Part shown: in pieces, positions 49,801 to 59,441 of the stretch
Position numbering within the stretch: position 1 is the first letter of the stretch
How the letters are laid out: every line of letters begins with the position of its first letter
Assembly (NCBI GenBank): GCA_024760905.1
Contig: CM045732.1
Location: 60,045,996 to 60,109,995, forward strand
Source: Plotosus lineatus
Lineage: Eukaryota; Chordata; Actinopteri; Siluriformes; Plotosidae
Reading direction: 5' to 3'
DNA: 64,000 nt
Notes under the pieces: generated by a model
What the model saw: only the letters and a program-made list of their open reading frames with translations
Told to the model about the DNA's origin: nothing
Database searches by the model: none
Made by a program: the position numbers and the translations under genes

Positions 49801-52800
49801 AGCCTCCAATGATTGCCGTGCAGTGTGTGATGTCACTCCATCCTGTTGAAACTAGGTTTTTCTACAAAGTTTTTTAATAATTAAATTTTTAATACAACCT
49901 TTTATCGTTTGTTTTGATGGAACAGCACCATGATGTCCTAAGTTGTAAAAACATTGAAACTCCTCCTGCGCAGCTTTCAATCTCCATTTTTATGGGTAAC
50001 GCACAATGTTGCCTGTTCCAATGATGCATAGTTAATAAAATGGCAGAGTGTTTACTTGCTCAAGGTCATCATCTCGCGGTGCTGCTGCTTGCTCATGTCT
50101 GCCAGTGCGCACTTCAAAAATTCCTGGTTTTTGGGTCACCCTGTATAAGCACTCTTGAAACATCACTCATCTAATTGGATGTGAACTGGAACTCTTCTTC
50201 TTTTCGGCTGTTCCCTTCAGGGGTCTGCACAGCGAATCATTTGCCTCCGTCTCACCCTGTCCTCTGCATCTTCTTCTCTTACACCAACTGCCTTCATGTC
50301 CTCCTTCACCACGTCCATAAATCTCTTCTTTGGTCTTCCTCTAGGCCTTCTGCCTGGTAGTTCCAACCTCAGCATCCTACTACCAATATACTGACTATCC
50401 CTCCTCTATTCATGTCCAAACCATCTCAATCTAGCCTCTCTGACTTTGTCTCCAAAACCTCTTACATGTGCTTGGCCCTCTGATGTACTCATTCCTGATC
50501 CTATCCATCCTCGTTACTCCCAAAGAGAACCTCAACATTTTCATCTCTGCTACCTCCAGCTCTGCCTCCTGTCTTTTCCCCAGGGTCACTGTTTCTAAAC
50601 CAGACAACATCTCTGGCCTCAACACGGTCTTGTACACTTTTCCTTTCATTCTTGCCGATACCTTCCTTTCACACCGGACACTGTTCTCCCTCCATTCCAA
50701 CCTGTCTGCACACGCTTCTTCACCTCTTTTCCACACTCTCCATTGCTCTGGATTGTTGAGCCTAAGTACTTAAAATCCTCCACCTTCGTTCTCTGCTCAC
50801 TGTAACCTCAGCGTTCCTCTTGGGTTCTTCTCATTCACACACATGTATTATGTCTTACTGAGGCTAACCTTCATTCCTGTCCTTTCCAAGGCATACCTCC
50901 ACCTCTCTAGATTTTCCTCCACTTGTTCTCTGCGCTCACTACAGATCATAATGTCATCTGCAAACATCATAGTCCATGGGGAATCCTGTCTAACCTCGTC
51001 TGTCAGCCTGTCCATCACCATCGCAAACAAGAAGGGGCTCAGAGCTGACCCATGATGCAGTCTCGCCTCCACCGTGAACTCTTCTCACACCTACAGCACA
51101 CCTCACCACTGTCTTACATCTCTAGGATGTGAACTGGAACGAACTAGTGTAAATGTCCAATCTATTTATAGACTATAGGCCACACATAAAGATATGCTTG
51201 TATACAGTATGCCCTTGACTATTTGCGTTTTTGCACCCACAGTTGGAGTATTCGCTGACTGCTGAGCAACCGGCATGTGATTCAAATTCAGCCAATGGCT
51301 GTTCTCCTTTCTCCTGATTGGTTGAGCTGATGTCCTGCCCCTTTTTCCTCATTCGTGCACAAGTTGTCAATGAGCCTCTTTTTTTTGTGTGTGCGTGTGT
51401 TTTTATTAGCAGTTAAGCTCTATGATACCACTCAAATGCTATGCGTCTTCTCTGGCTAAGCGATAGAAAACACTGGATGTATCTTCTGAAGAAATAAGAC
51501 TTTCTCCTGAGAAGCGACGGTTTTCTCTGAACTGTTGTATTAAAATCTTTTTCAATTATTATTCCAGTATAGTACCTAAGTTCATGTTAATGCGTGAGAT
51601 TTTATGTTCTGTAGCATGTTTACCAAATGATACCAAAAGGTTAAACTTTTACAGTACTCTTCATGTCTTTGTACATTGAACTTGGGGTGATGTCTCCAAG
51701 ATGGCGCTGCCCAGAGGGCGACCTCGCGGAGTTCTCAGAGTCAAATTGTTTTATTTGTTCGTTTTAATTTGTTTTATTTGTTGTTTTGTTTGTTCATGTT
51801 TTGCACTATGCCGTCTACGACCAGTCAACTCTACTACAGCTATAAGATTTGGAGTGTCTTCGGGCGTGTATAACTACGCAGAGCTAATATGCTATGCTAG
51901 GCAGCTCAATGCAAGCTGCACCCCATGTAATAATAAGCCCAGACGAGAAGGGGCCGACCGACGACTCCGGCGCTTGGGATTGCAGGGGATGAAGGCCGTG
52001 TAGCCGGCTGGTATAATCGCCTTATCGGGTGTACTCTCCTCGAGCCATGTTTCACAGAAACAAGGTCCTGTAGATCCCTCTGTGCTGCAATCTGAGCATG
52101 AAGCTCGTCCATCTTGTTTTGCAGGGACTGAACATTTTCAAGCAGTATGGCCGGAAGTGCTAACCAAGCCTCAGAGAACTCCGCCTGGGCGGTTTGCATT
52201 GAGCTCCCATAGTATAGCAGCTCACGATAGAAGTTGTTGCGTGCTTGGTTGCCCGAAGCTGAAGCTGCTCATAGCTGTAGTAGGGTCGACCGATTCCGCA
52301 AAATATCGGAATTCTCGGAATATCGGAAGTTGGTTGGGAAGTAGAGCTTGAACTTTTCTAATAAAAAATAAATAAAAACACAGGTGATGTTCACACGCAT
52401 CCCCTTTTGTGTTCCATTATAGTGCTCAAATGACCGACATTTACCCGAGAGAATTTGATCATTTTTTTAAAAATAAAAATCTTCAGACACAGAAAATAAA
52501 TTAAACTGAAATAATTATTTCTTCTGCGTCTTGGTACCAATGGACCAGTACCGGTCCGCGGCCTGGTTGTTGGGGACCTCTGATTTAAAGTGTTTACACA
52601 CCTATAGTGAAGTTTTCAACTGATTCAAATTTCAGAATAGTTAATGGTACATAACTACTCAGTCTTAGCGCCGATGCTGTCTCCACCTACTTGTCATGTT
52701 TGATATATTTACAGAGATATGAACAAAATCGGTTCATTCTCAAAATGCGGTATCTTTTTGGTGGTGAAGGTTGAGCTATGTTCTTTGCTTTCATGATCTC

Positions 52801-53296
52801 CACAGCTGGTGCTCCCAAGGCAGCCAGTGACCCTGCTCCAGCAGCTGAGGCCACAGCTGCTGCAGCAGCACCACCACCTCCTCCTCCACCTCCTACTGCT
52901 ACAGTGGGGCCAATCCCAAGCACCATGCCCCCAGTGCCACCTGTGCCAGCACAGCCTGTCACTTCCAAACCAGGTGAGCCAGATACAGGCAAAGACTAGC
53001 ACAGCACAATTCACCTCCTGTGCTTTATAAGGGAAGTCAATCACCTTCCCTGGGTCGGAGCATAGAAGTGTGAACAATAGTTATTTTCAAAAGTAAGAAA
53101 TAGACTGTTGAGGATTCTTTTGGTTTTAATGAAACATCGTGTGTCTGTCATTTTTGTGAAGTTGCAGCCATCAAAGCCACTGCAGCTCCTGTTGCCTCTG
53201 CTGCAGATGTCGGAGTAAAGGGAGTGCGGTCTGAGCACAGGGTAAGAGATTACGGAAAGTGGCATAAATGATCTATTAGGAGTATCACACTATTTA

Positions 53297-53327
<31 letters not shown>

Positions 53328-53604
53328 GAGGATTTTCTGAGTAGATCCTTCCGTAGGAGAGTGCTCAATACTTTTTGGTAGAGCAAATAAAAGGACAGGA
53401 CAAAGACTTTCTATTGAAACTCCATTTATCACTACAGATCTGTTTCGAGGGGTGGTGAAACCATCCTCTCTCTTCAGGTGATTATAGAAGAATTTTTTCT
53501 TCTATAATCACCTGAAGAGAGAGGATGGTTTCACCACCCCTCGAAACAGATCTGTAGTGATAAATGGAGTTTCAATAGAAAGTCTTTGTCCTGTCCTTTT
53601 GTTA

Positions 53605-53655
<51 letters not shown>

Positions 53656-56600
53656 CAAAAAAAAATGGAATCTAAAGGAAACCCAGCACTAATGATATTT
53701 TGCATTCACTTTAAATTACAGGTTAAGATGAATCGTATGAGGCTGAGGATTGCTCAGAGGCTTAAAGAAGCTCAGAACACTTGCGCCATGTTGACGACCT
53801 TCAATGAGGTGGACATGAGGTTAGAGTAGTCACCAATTCATCTGTTTTGTGTGTATGTATATAAAGTAAACCCCTCCCCCCACCACCACCTTTTTTATGG
53901 AAGAGGCTCTGCGTCATAGACTGACTTCAGGTCAATAATATTGAGAAAGTAAAGTCTTGTAATGGTGATACAAAAGTACTGTTTGTTGCCTAAACTTGAT
54001 TAGAACCTCAGCAATGCTAACACAAATGGTTATAGATTGGAATCTGCCCTGCAGGAAGTGCTTTTTGCAACCCGATGCCCATTTAAAGCCTGGAATGTAA
54101 ATATTTGGTACTAATGTCGGTAAAACAAAGATAAGATTTGGGTAAAACGTGCTTTATTAATTTAGAAGGAAACGTTAATGTCCTCAGACCCCCACCCTCA
54201 CTTCAGATGACACTTTGAGGATTTCTCGCCGGCACAAATGGAGGTGTCGGCTTACGGCTGCGCAGAGGTTTCATACACGCACAAATCTGGTTGGTATCGA
54301 CGGAATAGAGCAAGACTCCGCAGGCCAGGGTTAGTGCAGAGACGAAGAAGCACGGCCGGTCAAGGGCCGAGAGCATCTGCCCAGCTCTCCCCCGAGAGCA
54401 GCCCTCAGAGAGCAGACTGCCTGCAATGTTATGGGCTTTTATGACAAGCCAATAAGATTTGAAAGGTTTAGAAAGTGAAGATTTTTATCTCGTCTTCTCT
54501 CCTTTCTCGGAGAGTGTGTCTTGGGACGCTGCTAATTCTGTTAGCGAAGAAACCCTAGAGCTTAAGCGGAGTTGGAGACAGGAAAACAGACAATTAAAAA
54601 GCGCAGGGCAAGTGCACCATTTTTATCATGCACGCAAACCTTATGTCAATAAAATCCCTGATGTAGCACTTCAAGGTTGTTGTTTCTGGAAGAGATTCTG
54701 TTCTGCAGTCTCCAGCAACTCTAAGAACTAATATTATATATAACTTCCCTGGAATGTTAGTAAAAATTACCCATGTTGTTCTATAATTGAATGTAAATTG
54801 GAGATCACATCAAGTACACCCCGCCTCCCCCGGTTATTTTTGTCCACTCTTTGTCTCTGACTGCAGCAACATCACAGAGATGAGGAAGGCCTACAAAGAT
54901 GCTTTTCTTAAGAAGCATGGCATCAAACTGGGCTTCATGTCTGCCTTCGTGAAAGCAGCTGCCTATGCTTTGGTAGACCAGCCAGCAGTCAATGCAGGTA
55001 AGTCCCTTGAACAGCAGCTAATCATGTTTAAATGTTAGCACCTCACAGTTGATTACTAGCAAGTACATGTGGTTGTTGAGGTCATGTGTTCTGCGTCTAA
55101 GATCACGATTTGTAGACTATTTTTTCCCCTCCCTGCTTCCTTCAGAACCACAGAAACCTGGCCTACATAGACAAGCCACACTTAATCTAGATTTTATATT
55201 TAAGTAGTGAACCATAAGCTAGTGTGTCAAAAGTGGAACTCAGGTTTAGTGACATTTATTTTTTTTTTTTCCATTTTCTTGAATCTGATTTCGTGTATTA
55301 ACCATGTCAGAGTATTCAGATATAATGTTTATCACCTTCAACTATGATGCCTCAACAAAGTCCACTTGGAAAGTCGAAACAATAATTAGTTTGTTATGGA
55401 AAATTGGTATAGTGAGAATCTTGGGACCATTCAAATCCTGTCAGTGTTACATGATGCAGTTGGTTTGCCACAGCTAATAAACTGCCACTCCAGGTCTGAC
55501 GTGAGAATGCTTTTGGTTCTCTGTAGAATTATGGACAGTGAGGTTGTTGGACTGTTTTTGATTGATTTTTTTTTTTTTTTCCCCCTTTTTTTTCCCCGTC
55601 CTCTGTAGTCATTGATGACACAACCAAAGAGATTGTGTACCGAGATTATGTGGACATCAGTGTTGCGGTAGCAACACCAAAGGTGATTTTCTCAAGCTAG
55701 TCTTTTATTTTTTTTTATTATTTTTTTTATTTCTTTCTCCTAATATTTTGGTAACTGAAAGCATTAGTCGACAGTGTAGTCTCTAATGTTGTAAAGTGTT
55801 AAGAGAATAAGTGCATTTAGGCAAAACGGGTAATGTTGCTGCCCGTAAAGGGACGTGAACCCAATGTGTTTCTTCAGTAATGTACAATAACCACTTTAGT
55901 ACAAATGAGTCCTAATTTGGTGTGAGACCTGCCGTGACACTCTGTAGGCTGGAATATTGTTCTCCTGCTCTGGACTACATTTTATCTTAAGAGTGTGGAG
56001 TTGATTTTTAATTAATTTCTGTTCTCATTTCACCATCTCAGGGATTAGTGGTGCCGGTAATTCGAAGTGTGGAAGGAATGAACTTTGCAGACATTGAAAA
56101 AACTATAAATGAGCTGGGAGAAAAGGTAGGAGCCATAATTTCTGTATTGCAAAATAGACCAAAGATCTTGACCATCGTTTTTATGCTTCTAGTGCAGATT
56201 GTACCCTTGGATCACACTCGGTGCTCTCTTAACTCATGAGGTTCAGAGTAAACATACTGTTCCAGGAATGGCTGGGTTTAATGGAACAACTAACCAAAGC
56301 CCTGTTTATAGACAAATTTATGATGTGACCTGATTTGTAGTAGTTATATTTTGGGTTAAGCAGATGGTCAAAGTGGGGAACTCAGACGTGTAGCATCTGA
56401 AAAACAAGTGGTTTATTCTTCGGTGGCTTTAAGCTTTGCCCTTTCATGTCCTAGAACGGAAGTCTAGATTTGTCATGTTTATTTTTGTTTTTGGTTCACA
56501 GGCACGAAAAAATGAGCTGGCAGTGGAGGATATGGATGGCGGCACGTTCACAATCAGTAACGGTGGAGTTTTCGGTTCTCTCTTCGGGACACCCATCATC

Positions 56601-57305
56601 AACCCACCGCAGTCCGCCATTTTGGGCATGCATGGTATATTTGACAGGCCAGTGGCTGTTGGTGGCAAGGTCTGTAATAAATTTGTTTTTCTGGTTGTAC
56701 ACATGTGTTTGTGTTCAAATTACCAGCAGTCGGACATCACTAACCTGACCATCACTGTTTTTGGAAGAAATTATATCTCCATGGTAAATAATTTATTGGC
56801 AGGTGTAGTAGGGTAATAGAATCTAAGTCATGACATGCATGCTGTGGATTCTGCGTCATTGAATCACTCCTTGAAAGTGACATGTTTAAAATTATAGCAT
56901 ATACTGCTTTTTTTTTTTTTTTTTTTTTTTTTTGGAATAGTCTACATTCACCTTTCTTCAATTTCTTTAAATGAAAAACTCAAAATCCTTATAATAGCTT
57001 TTATTTCCATAAACACAAATGCACTGGGAACACGACTTATTTTATTCTAAATCAAAACATGAAAAATCTATCAAATTTGTATTTTTCAACACACTTCTAT
57101 AATTTTGAACACAAATGTATACGTGTACATTGACTTTTCTGTGCCTCACAATGCCTTTTTCCATCGTCAGGTTGAGATCAAGCCCATGATGTATGTGGCC
57201 CTGACATATGACCATCGTTTGGTTGATGGCAGAGAGGCTGTCACCTTCCTACGGAAGATAAAGTCTGTGGTCGAGGACCCCAGGGTGCTCCTCTTGGATA
57301 TGTGA
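40652..57305 (+). CDS. dlst: DLST, dihydrolipoamide S-succinyltransferase (E2 of 2-oxoglutarate dehydrogenase), 15 exons, 458 aa
   Basis: Exons: 40652-40714, 44128-44161, 44598-44637, 44742-44803, 48522-48596, 48685-48740, 48832-48940, 52806-52973, 53162-53241, 53722-53819, 54867-54997, 55609-55682, 56042-56125, 56502-56669 and 57171-57305. They sum to 1,377 bp, every junction is GT-AG, and phase is continuous. The protein transfers a succinyl group from lipoyl-lysine to CoA in the TCA cycle inside mitochondria. It starts [20 protein letters not shown], an Arg/Ser-rich targeting peptide. The lipoyl domain follows (residues about 67-146, Lys110 in EIETDK), then an Ala/Pro linker (about 147-225) and the acyltransferase core (about 230-458, catalytic His429 and Asp433 in DHRLVDG). 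As in other animal DLSTs, I see no peripheral subunit-binding domain. Length matches the human protein (453 aa). Confidence 0.97.
40715..43179 (+). other. dlst: DLST intron 1, first part
   Basis: No repeats of the local families and no coding signal. The sequence just after exon 1 stays moderately GC-rich to about 40.95 kb. Confidence 0.6.
43180..43996. mobile_element. Tigger/pogo-type non-autonomous element (817 bp)
   Basis: The ends CGGTATACCTCGACTTAAGT and AAGCCGAGGAATATCTG are inverted, with TA on both sides. Subterminal AAGTCGTTTTCGA blocks repeat inverted near the other end. Contains (TA)n at 43836-43865. Confidence 0.75.
44804..46370 (+). other. dlst: DLST intron 4, unique part
   Basis: No repeat or coding feature recognised. 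Confidence 0.55.
46375..46668 (-). repeat. SINE-B, inverted
   Basis: The plus strand reads TTTTTACACCCGAGCCTTGT, GAGTACAACTCCTCCTGGAT, GGGATTTGAACTCACAACC and CACTATACCACCGGCCCC. Confidence 0.82.
46845..48385 (+). mobile_element. LINE (non-LTR retrotransposon) fragment, probably RTE-like, sense in DLST intron 4
   Basis: Reverse-transcriptase blocks appear in order but in changing frames: [69 protein letters not shown] and [20 protein letters not shown] (FADD is the catalytic motif). [20 protein letters not shown] and [10 protein letters not shown] follow. Stops and small deletions break it, and the 5' half is absent. The 3' end is GCTGTGGCGACCCCTGAAGA, then GCCGAAAGGAAAA. Confidence 0.85.
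48522..48940 (+). CDS. dlst: DLST exons 5-7: lipoyl domain
   Basis: Exons 48522-48596, 48685-48740 and 48832-48940 encode residues about 67-146. The blocks [38 protein letters not shown] and [19 protein letters not shown] are those of an E2o lipoyl domain. The lipoylated lysine is the last codon of exon 6, just before a GTAAAA donor. Confidence 0.95.
48941..49311 (+). other. dlst: DLST intron 7, first part
   Basis: A short (GT)n at 48993-49012 and otherwise unique AT-rich sequence. Confidence 0.55.
49312..50151 (-). mobile_element. Mariner/IS630-type transposon relic
   Basis: The minus strand starts near a CAGGGTGACCCAAAAACCAG end at 50148. It shows transposase pieces [20 protein letters not shown] and [13 protein letters not shown], then [14 protein letters not shown] near 49530. 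The left end (AAGGAGACACAAAAAAG) is a poor match to the right end. Stops and frameshifts are present. Confidence 0.6.
49661..49797. repeat. Two-copy 69-bp tandem duplication inside the transposase relic
   Basis: ACGGACAAACGAAG begins at 49661 and again at 49730. Both copies contain CCGAATCTTGAGATCACACG. 69 bp keeps frame. Confidence 0.9.
50188..51120 (-). mobile_element. Second copy of the same LINE, antisense in DLST intron 7
   Basis: Minus-strand reading gives [40 protein letters not shown] and [20 protein letters not shown], and the 3' tail (GGGTCTGCACAGCGAATCAT on the plus strand). It is truncated at 5' and broken by frameshifts. Confidence 0.82.
51205..51620. mobile_element. Possible Tigger-type fragment related to the 43.2-kb element
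   Basis: After TA it starts CAGTATGCCCTTGACTATTT. TGATTCAAATTCAGCCAATG and GATTGGTTG resemble 43.34-43.42 kb. The right end is not resolved. Confidence 0.4.
51695..52275. mobile_element. Rearranged LINE 5' region (sense piece next to antisense piece)
   Basis: The plus strand from CCAAGATGGCGCTGCCCAGA looks like a LINE 5' end with [15 protein letters not shown]. From about 51930 the minus strand carries [20 protein letters not shown], the start of a LINE endonuclease. Opposite orientations indicate an inversion or two insertions. Confidence 0.5.
52276..52600. mobile_element. hAT-type scraps
   Basis: GGGTCGACCGATTCCGC and ATATCGGAATTCTCGGAATA, then CCAGTACCGGTCCGCGGCCT and GGTTGTTGGGGACCTCTG, are ends of two known hAT-style repeats. 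Neither is complete. Confidence 0.4.
52806..53241 (+). CDS. dlst: DLST exons 8-9: Ala/Pro-rich flexible linker
   Basis: Exon 8 (52806-52973) encodes a low-complexity chain with a run of alanines followed by seven prolines, then [16 protein letters not shown]. Exon 9 (53162-53241) reads [20 protein letters not shown] and ends VRSEHR at the core boundary. A second in-frame acceptor 6 bp downstream (GTTGCAG, exon start 53168) would drop two residues. I prefer 53162 because it keeps the KPV-x-A order seen in human DLST. Confidence 0.9.
53300..53388. repeat. (GT)n-(AT)n microsatellite in DLST intron 9
   Basis: GT then AT units at 53299-53328, directly upstream of the palindrome. Confidence 0.9.
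53389..53600. repeat. dlst: Perfect palindrome, 104-bp arms, 4-nt loop
   Basis: Left arm 53389-53492 and right arm 53497-53600 are exact reverse complements around TTTT. The arm includes TTCGAGGGGTGGTGAAACCA and TCTCTCTTCAGGTGATTATA. A CTGAAGAG...CGAAAC pattern within it is like blocks found, from memory, in Penelope-type retroelements. It lies in intron 9, with (TA)n following at 53603-53651. Confidence 0.95.
53722..57305 (+). CDS. dlst: DLST exons 10-15: catalytic acyltransferase core
   Basis: Residues about 230-458 open with [20 protein letters not shown] and run through [55 protein letters not shown] and [20 protein letters not shown]. The last exon carries [20 protein letters not shown] and stops LLLDM-TGA at 57303-57305. 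DHRLVDG is the chloramphenicol-acetyltransferase-like active-site motif of E2 enzymes. Donors after exon 10 (GTTAGA) and exon 14 (GTCTGT) are weak. Confidence 0.97.
53820..54119 (+). other. dlst: DLST intron 10, first part
   Basis: Unique sequence without a recognised feature. Confidence 0.5.
54120..54770 (-). other. GC-rich unassigned island in DLST intron 10, possible solo LTR
   Basis: On the minus strand a CATAAAAGCCCATAACA box (54443-54427) is followed by about 270 bp of GC-rich DNA and then AATTAATAAAGCACG near 54164-54150, the order of promoter and poly(A) signal in an LTR. No ends or target duplications were identified. Confidence 0.3.
54998..55608 (+). other. dlst: DLST intron 11
   Basis: No repeat family recognised. 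A long polypyrimidine run (T and C) directly precedes the exon 12 acceptor. Confidence 0.6.
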
Positions 57306-58920
57306 GGTGTCATAATGCGCACATTAATGGCCGACTTGTTCAGAGTGTCATTGCCCCGCCCCTTTACAAATCTGTACTACGTATGAAATACTACATTGGT
57401 TATCTATGAAAAGAAGCATTTTGAATGTTCATTTACTCGACAGGAGTAAGAAGGTAACCATTTAAATTTGCATGGGCTAAAAGGAGAAAAGCGTGTTCCA
57501 ATTAAGGTGTCCATCTGGCGGCATCTTAGAAAGGAGGCTGTCGTGCCATTGACAAGTGCTTTTTTGCCATTGTTGAACTTTTCTGTATAATCATTTAATG
57601 TTATCAAAATATGTCCGAATATCTGGTAAAACATGCACAGTAGGAAACAGTACCTCGTGAGTTTGAAGAGGTTGTCATCCATCAGTTAACCAGTAAATCA
57701 GAATCTATTTTTTTTTTTTTTTTTTTATATAAAACACTCGCACTGTAAAAGTGTATACTTGGGTTTACACTATGGCCCCAATACCATGTCACGGTCAGTG
57801 GGAACAGATTCTGTCTATGCTGTGTAAAGAAGCAAATATTTAAAGAGAAAAAACTTTTAAACAATAACTGGATTAAAGTTGTTTTTCCTGTTATGTTCTC
57901 AAGTATCAATCCTTTTCTTGCATGAGACACTTTGAGGTTAATAGCTGGTAAAGTGACTCAGGACTGCTGATAACTTGAAATCGACCACATTGTTGCTGCT
58001 GCTTCTTCTTTCTTAAATGATCACCTTTAATCAGACATACATGCGGTTGAGGTAGGTGCGTGTGGGTGATGGGTCTGCTGAGCACTGGTGAATCTAAAAG
58101 GAAAAAGCTCAAATTCATAAACCAATGTCTCATCTGTGACTTCAGTGGCAAGACAGGATGTGGCATCAATGCTATTAGTTTGGGCACATGCTGAAAAGGG
58201 GGTCTTGTGGTGAAGTAAGTGCTTTATTTTCAGACTTTGAGATCTGTGCACGCATGGCAAAGCATGTGAACCTGACCATACAGCACTCATTGCAAACTGG
58301 ATAATGCTGTGTGAAACACAGACTGATCAAGAAAATACAAGATACTTGGATAGGGTTTTGTCATTATTGTAATTGTTTTGTTTTTTTCTTTGGTTAAAAA
58401 TGTACGTAGCCCCTCATGAGCATAAAAAAAGTTTATTCTTATTACAGTTAGTAATCAATTGAGGCACAAATGTTTGACATGACATGACTGTCCAAAATAT
58501 TAAAATCTGTACTGGCAAAATGGACTGATCTTACATTGCATGCTTATTAAACATGGTCACATGTACTGGTAATATTGCATATCATTTGTATGTCTGTCAT
58601 ACAAAGGTGCAGCAACAATTTAATGCCTGAGATGTAGGTACAGTATATGCTTACAATGATCCCATACATGTGTTGTAAGGCCCTGCAATAATTTCCTTTC
58701 TGAACCACAGATGAGTGAAAAACATCCTATCAATTTAAAACACACAAATATTTGTGAATTAGTGTAATTAAATTGGATGTTCTAATCATTTATTTTTCTT
58801 ATTTGTTTGATTAACTACAGTATTCAGTTGTTTTGAGATACTCATGCACTTTGCGCCTTAAGCCATCAGGTGGCAGCAAAGACATTGTTTTGTGATTTGA
58901 CTTCTCACGAACCACTGGTG
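57306..58920. other. Convergent intergenic region between DLST and RPS6KL1
   Basis: It holds both 3' UTRs. Minus-strand AATAAA at 58437-58432 and 58228-58223 are candidate RPS6KL1 signals. Poly(T) at 57708-57726 is a simple tract. No other gene. Confidence 0.5.
57872..57877 (+). terminator. dlst: Candidate DLST poly(A) signal (ATTAAA)
   Basis: ATTAAA lies about 570 bp after the stop and is followed by a T/GT-rich stretch (GTTGTTTTTCCTGTTATG). The 57306-57870 interval has no other gene and is presumed 3' UTR. Confidence 0.4.
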
Positions 58921-59441
58921 TTAGGTGTTGGCCAGAGTGTGCCAAGGAACTGAATTAAAAAAGGGATGGTATTTAATATCATTCACCCCTCCACCTCCAG
59001 AGCCAAGTCGATAGCCAGCATCGTACTGAAGAAGCTGTGTGAAAATAAAATATCATTACTGGCTGATATACAAAGCTACATTTTTACTTGTTTACTAAGC
59101 TTGTGCTGTAGACGAACCTCTGTGAGCAGGGAGGCAGCAGCAGTGCTCAAGTGGTCTGGAACACGTAACTGTGTGTGTGGATGCACACCTGTAGGGTGAC
59201 ACTGCCACAGGGGCTAAGAGCACAGAAGAGGTTTCATTATCCTCACCCCACAAAAAAAAAAAAAGATGTCATATAGGACTGAGGTTTATCTACCACCAGT
59301 CCAGCATCAAGATATTTAAAATAATGTTATAATTTGAAGTGATATAAATACTACGTACCATCCCAGTAAGAAGTTCATACAGTAAAGCTCCCAGACTCCA
59401 CCAATCACACGCTTCTGTGATTTTAGACACACCTCCAATCT
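58921..59441 (-). CDS. rps6kl1: RPS6KL1 last three exons: activation-segment end and kinase C-lobe
   Basis: Exon 59441-59359 (83 bp) completes APE and carries the conserved DWWSLG helix F. Exon 59213-59118 (96 bp) reads [20 protein letters not shown] through SLLTE. Exon 59034-58921 (114 bp) reads [20 protein letters not shown] and [11 protein letters not shown] before the stop. Together with 61662-61573 they complete the domain. Confidence 0.9.

Noticed and set aside
52687..53077. Gly/Trp-rich open frames opposite DLST exon 8
   Set aside because: Antisense shadows of the Ala/Pro codon repeats.
53389..53600. Hammerhead ribozyme in the palindrome (CTGAAGAG...CGAAAC)
   Set aside because: The CTGATGA core is not present and the stems could not be drawn; left only as a possible Penelope-type trace.
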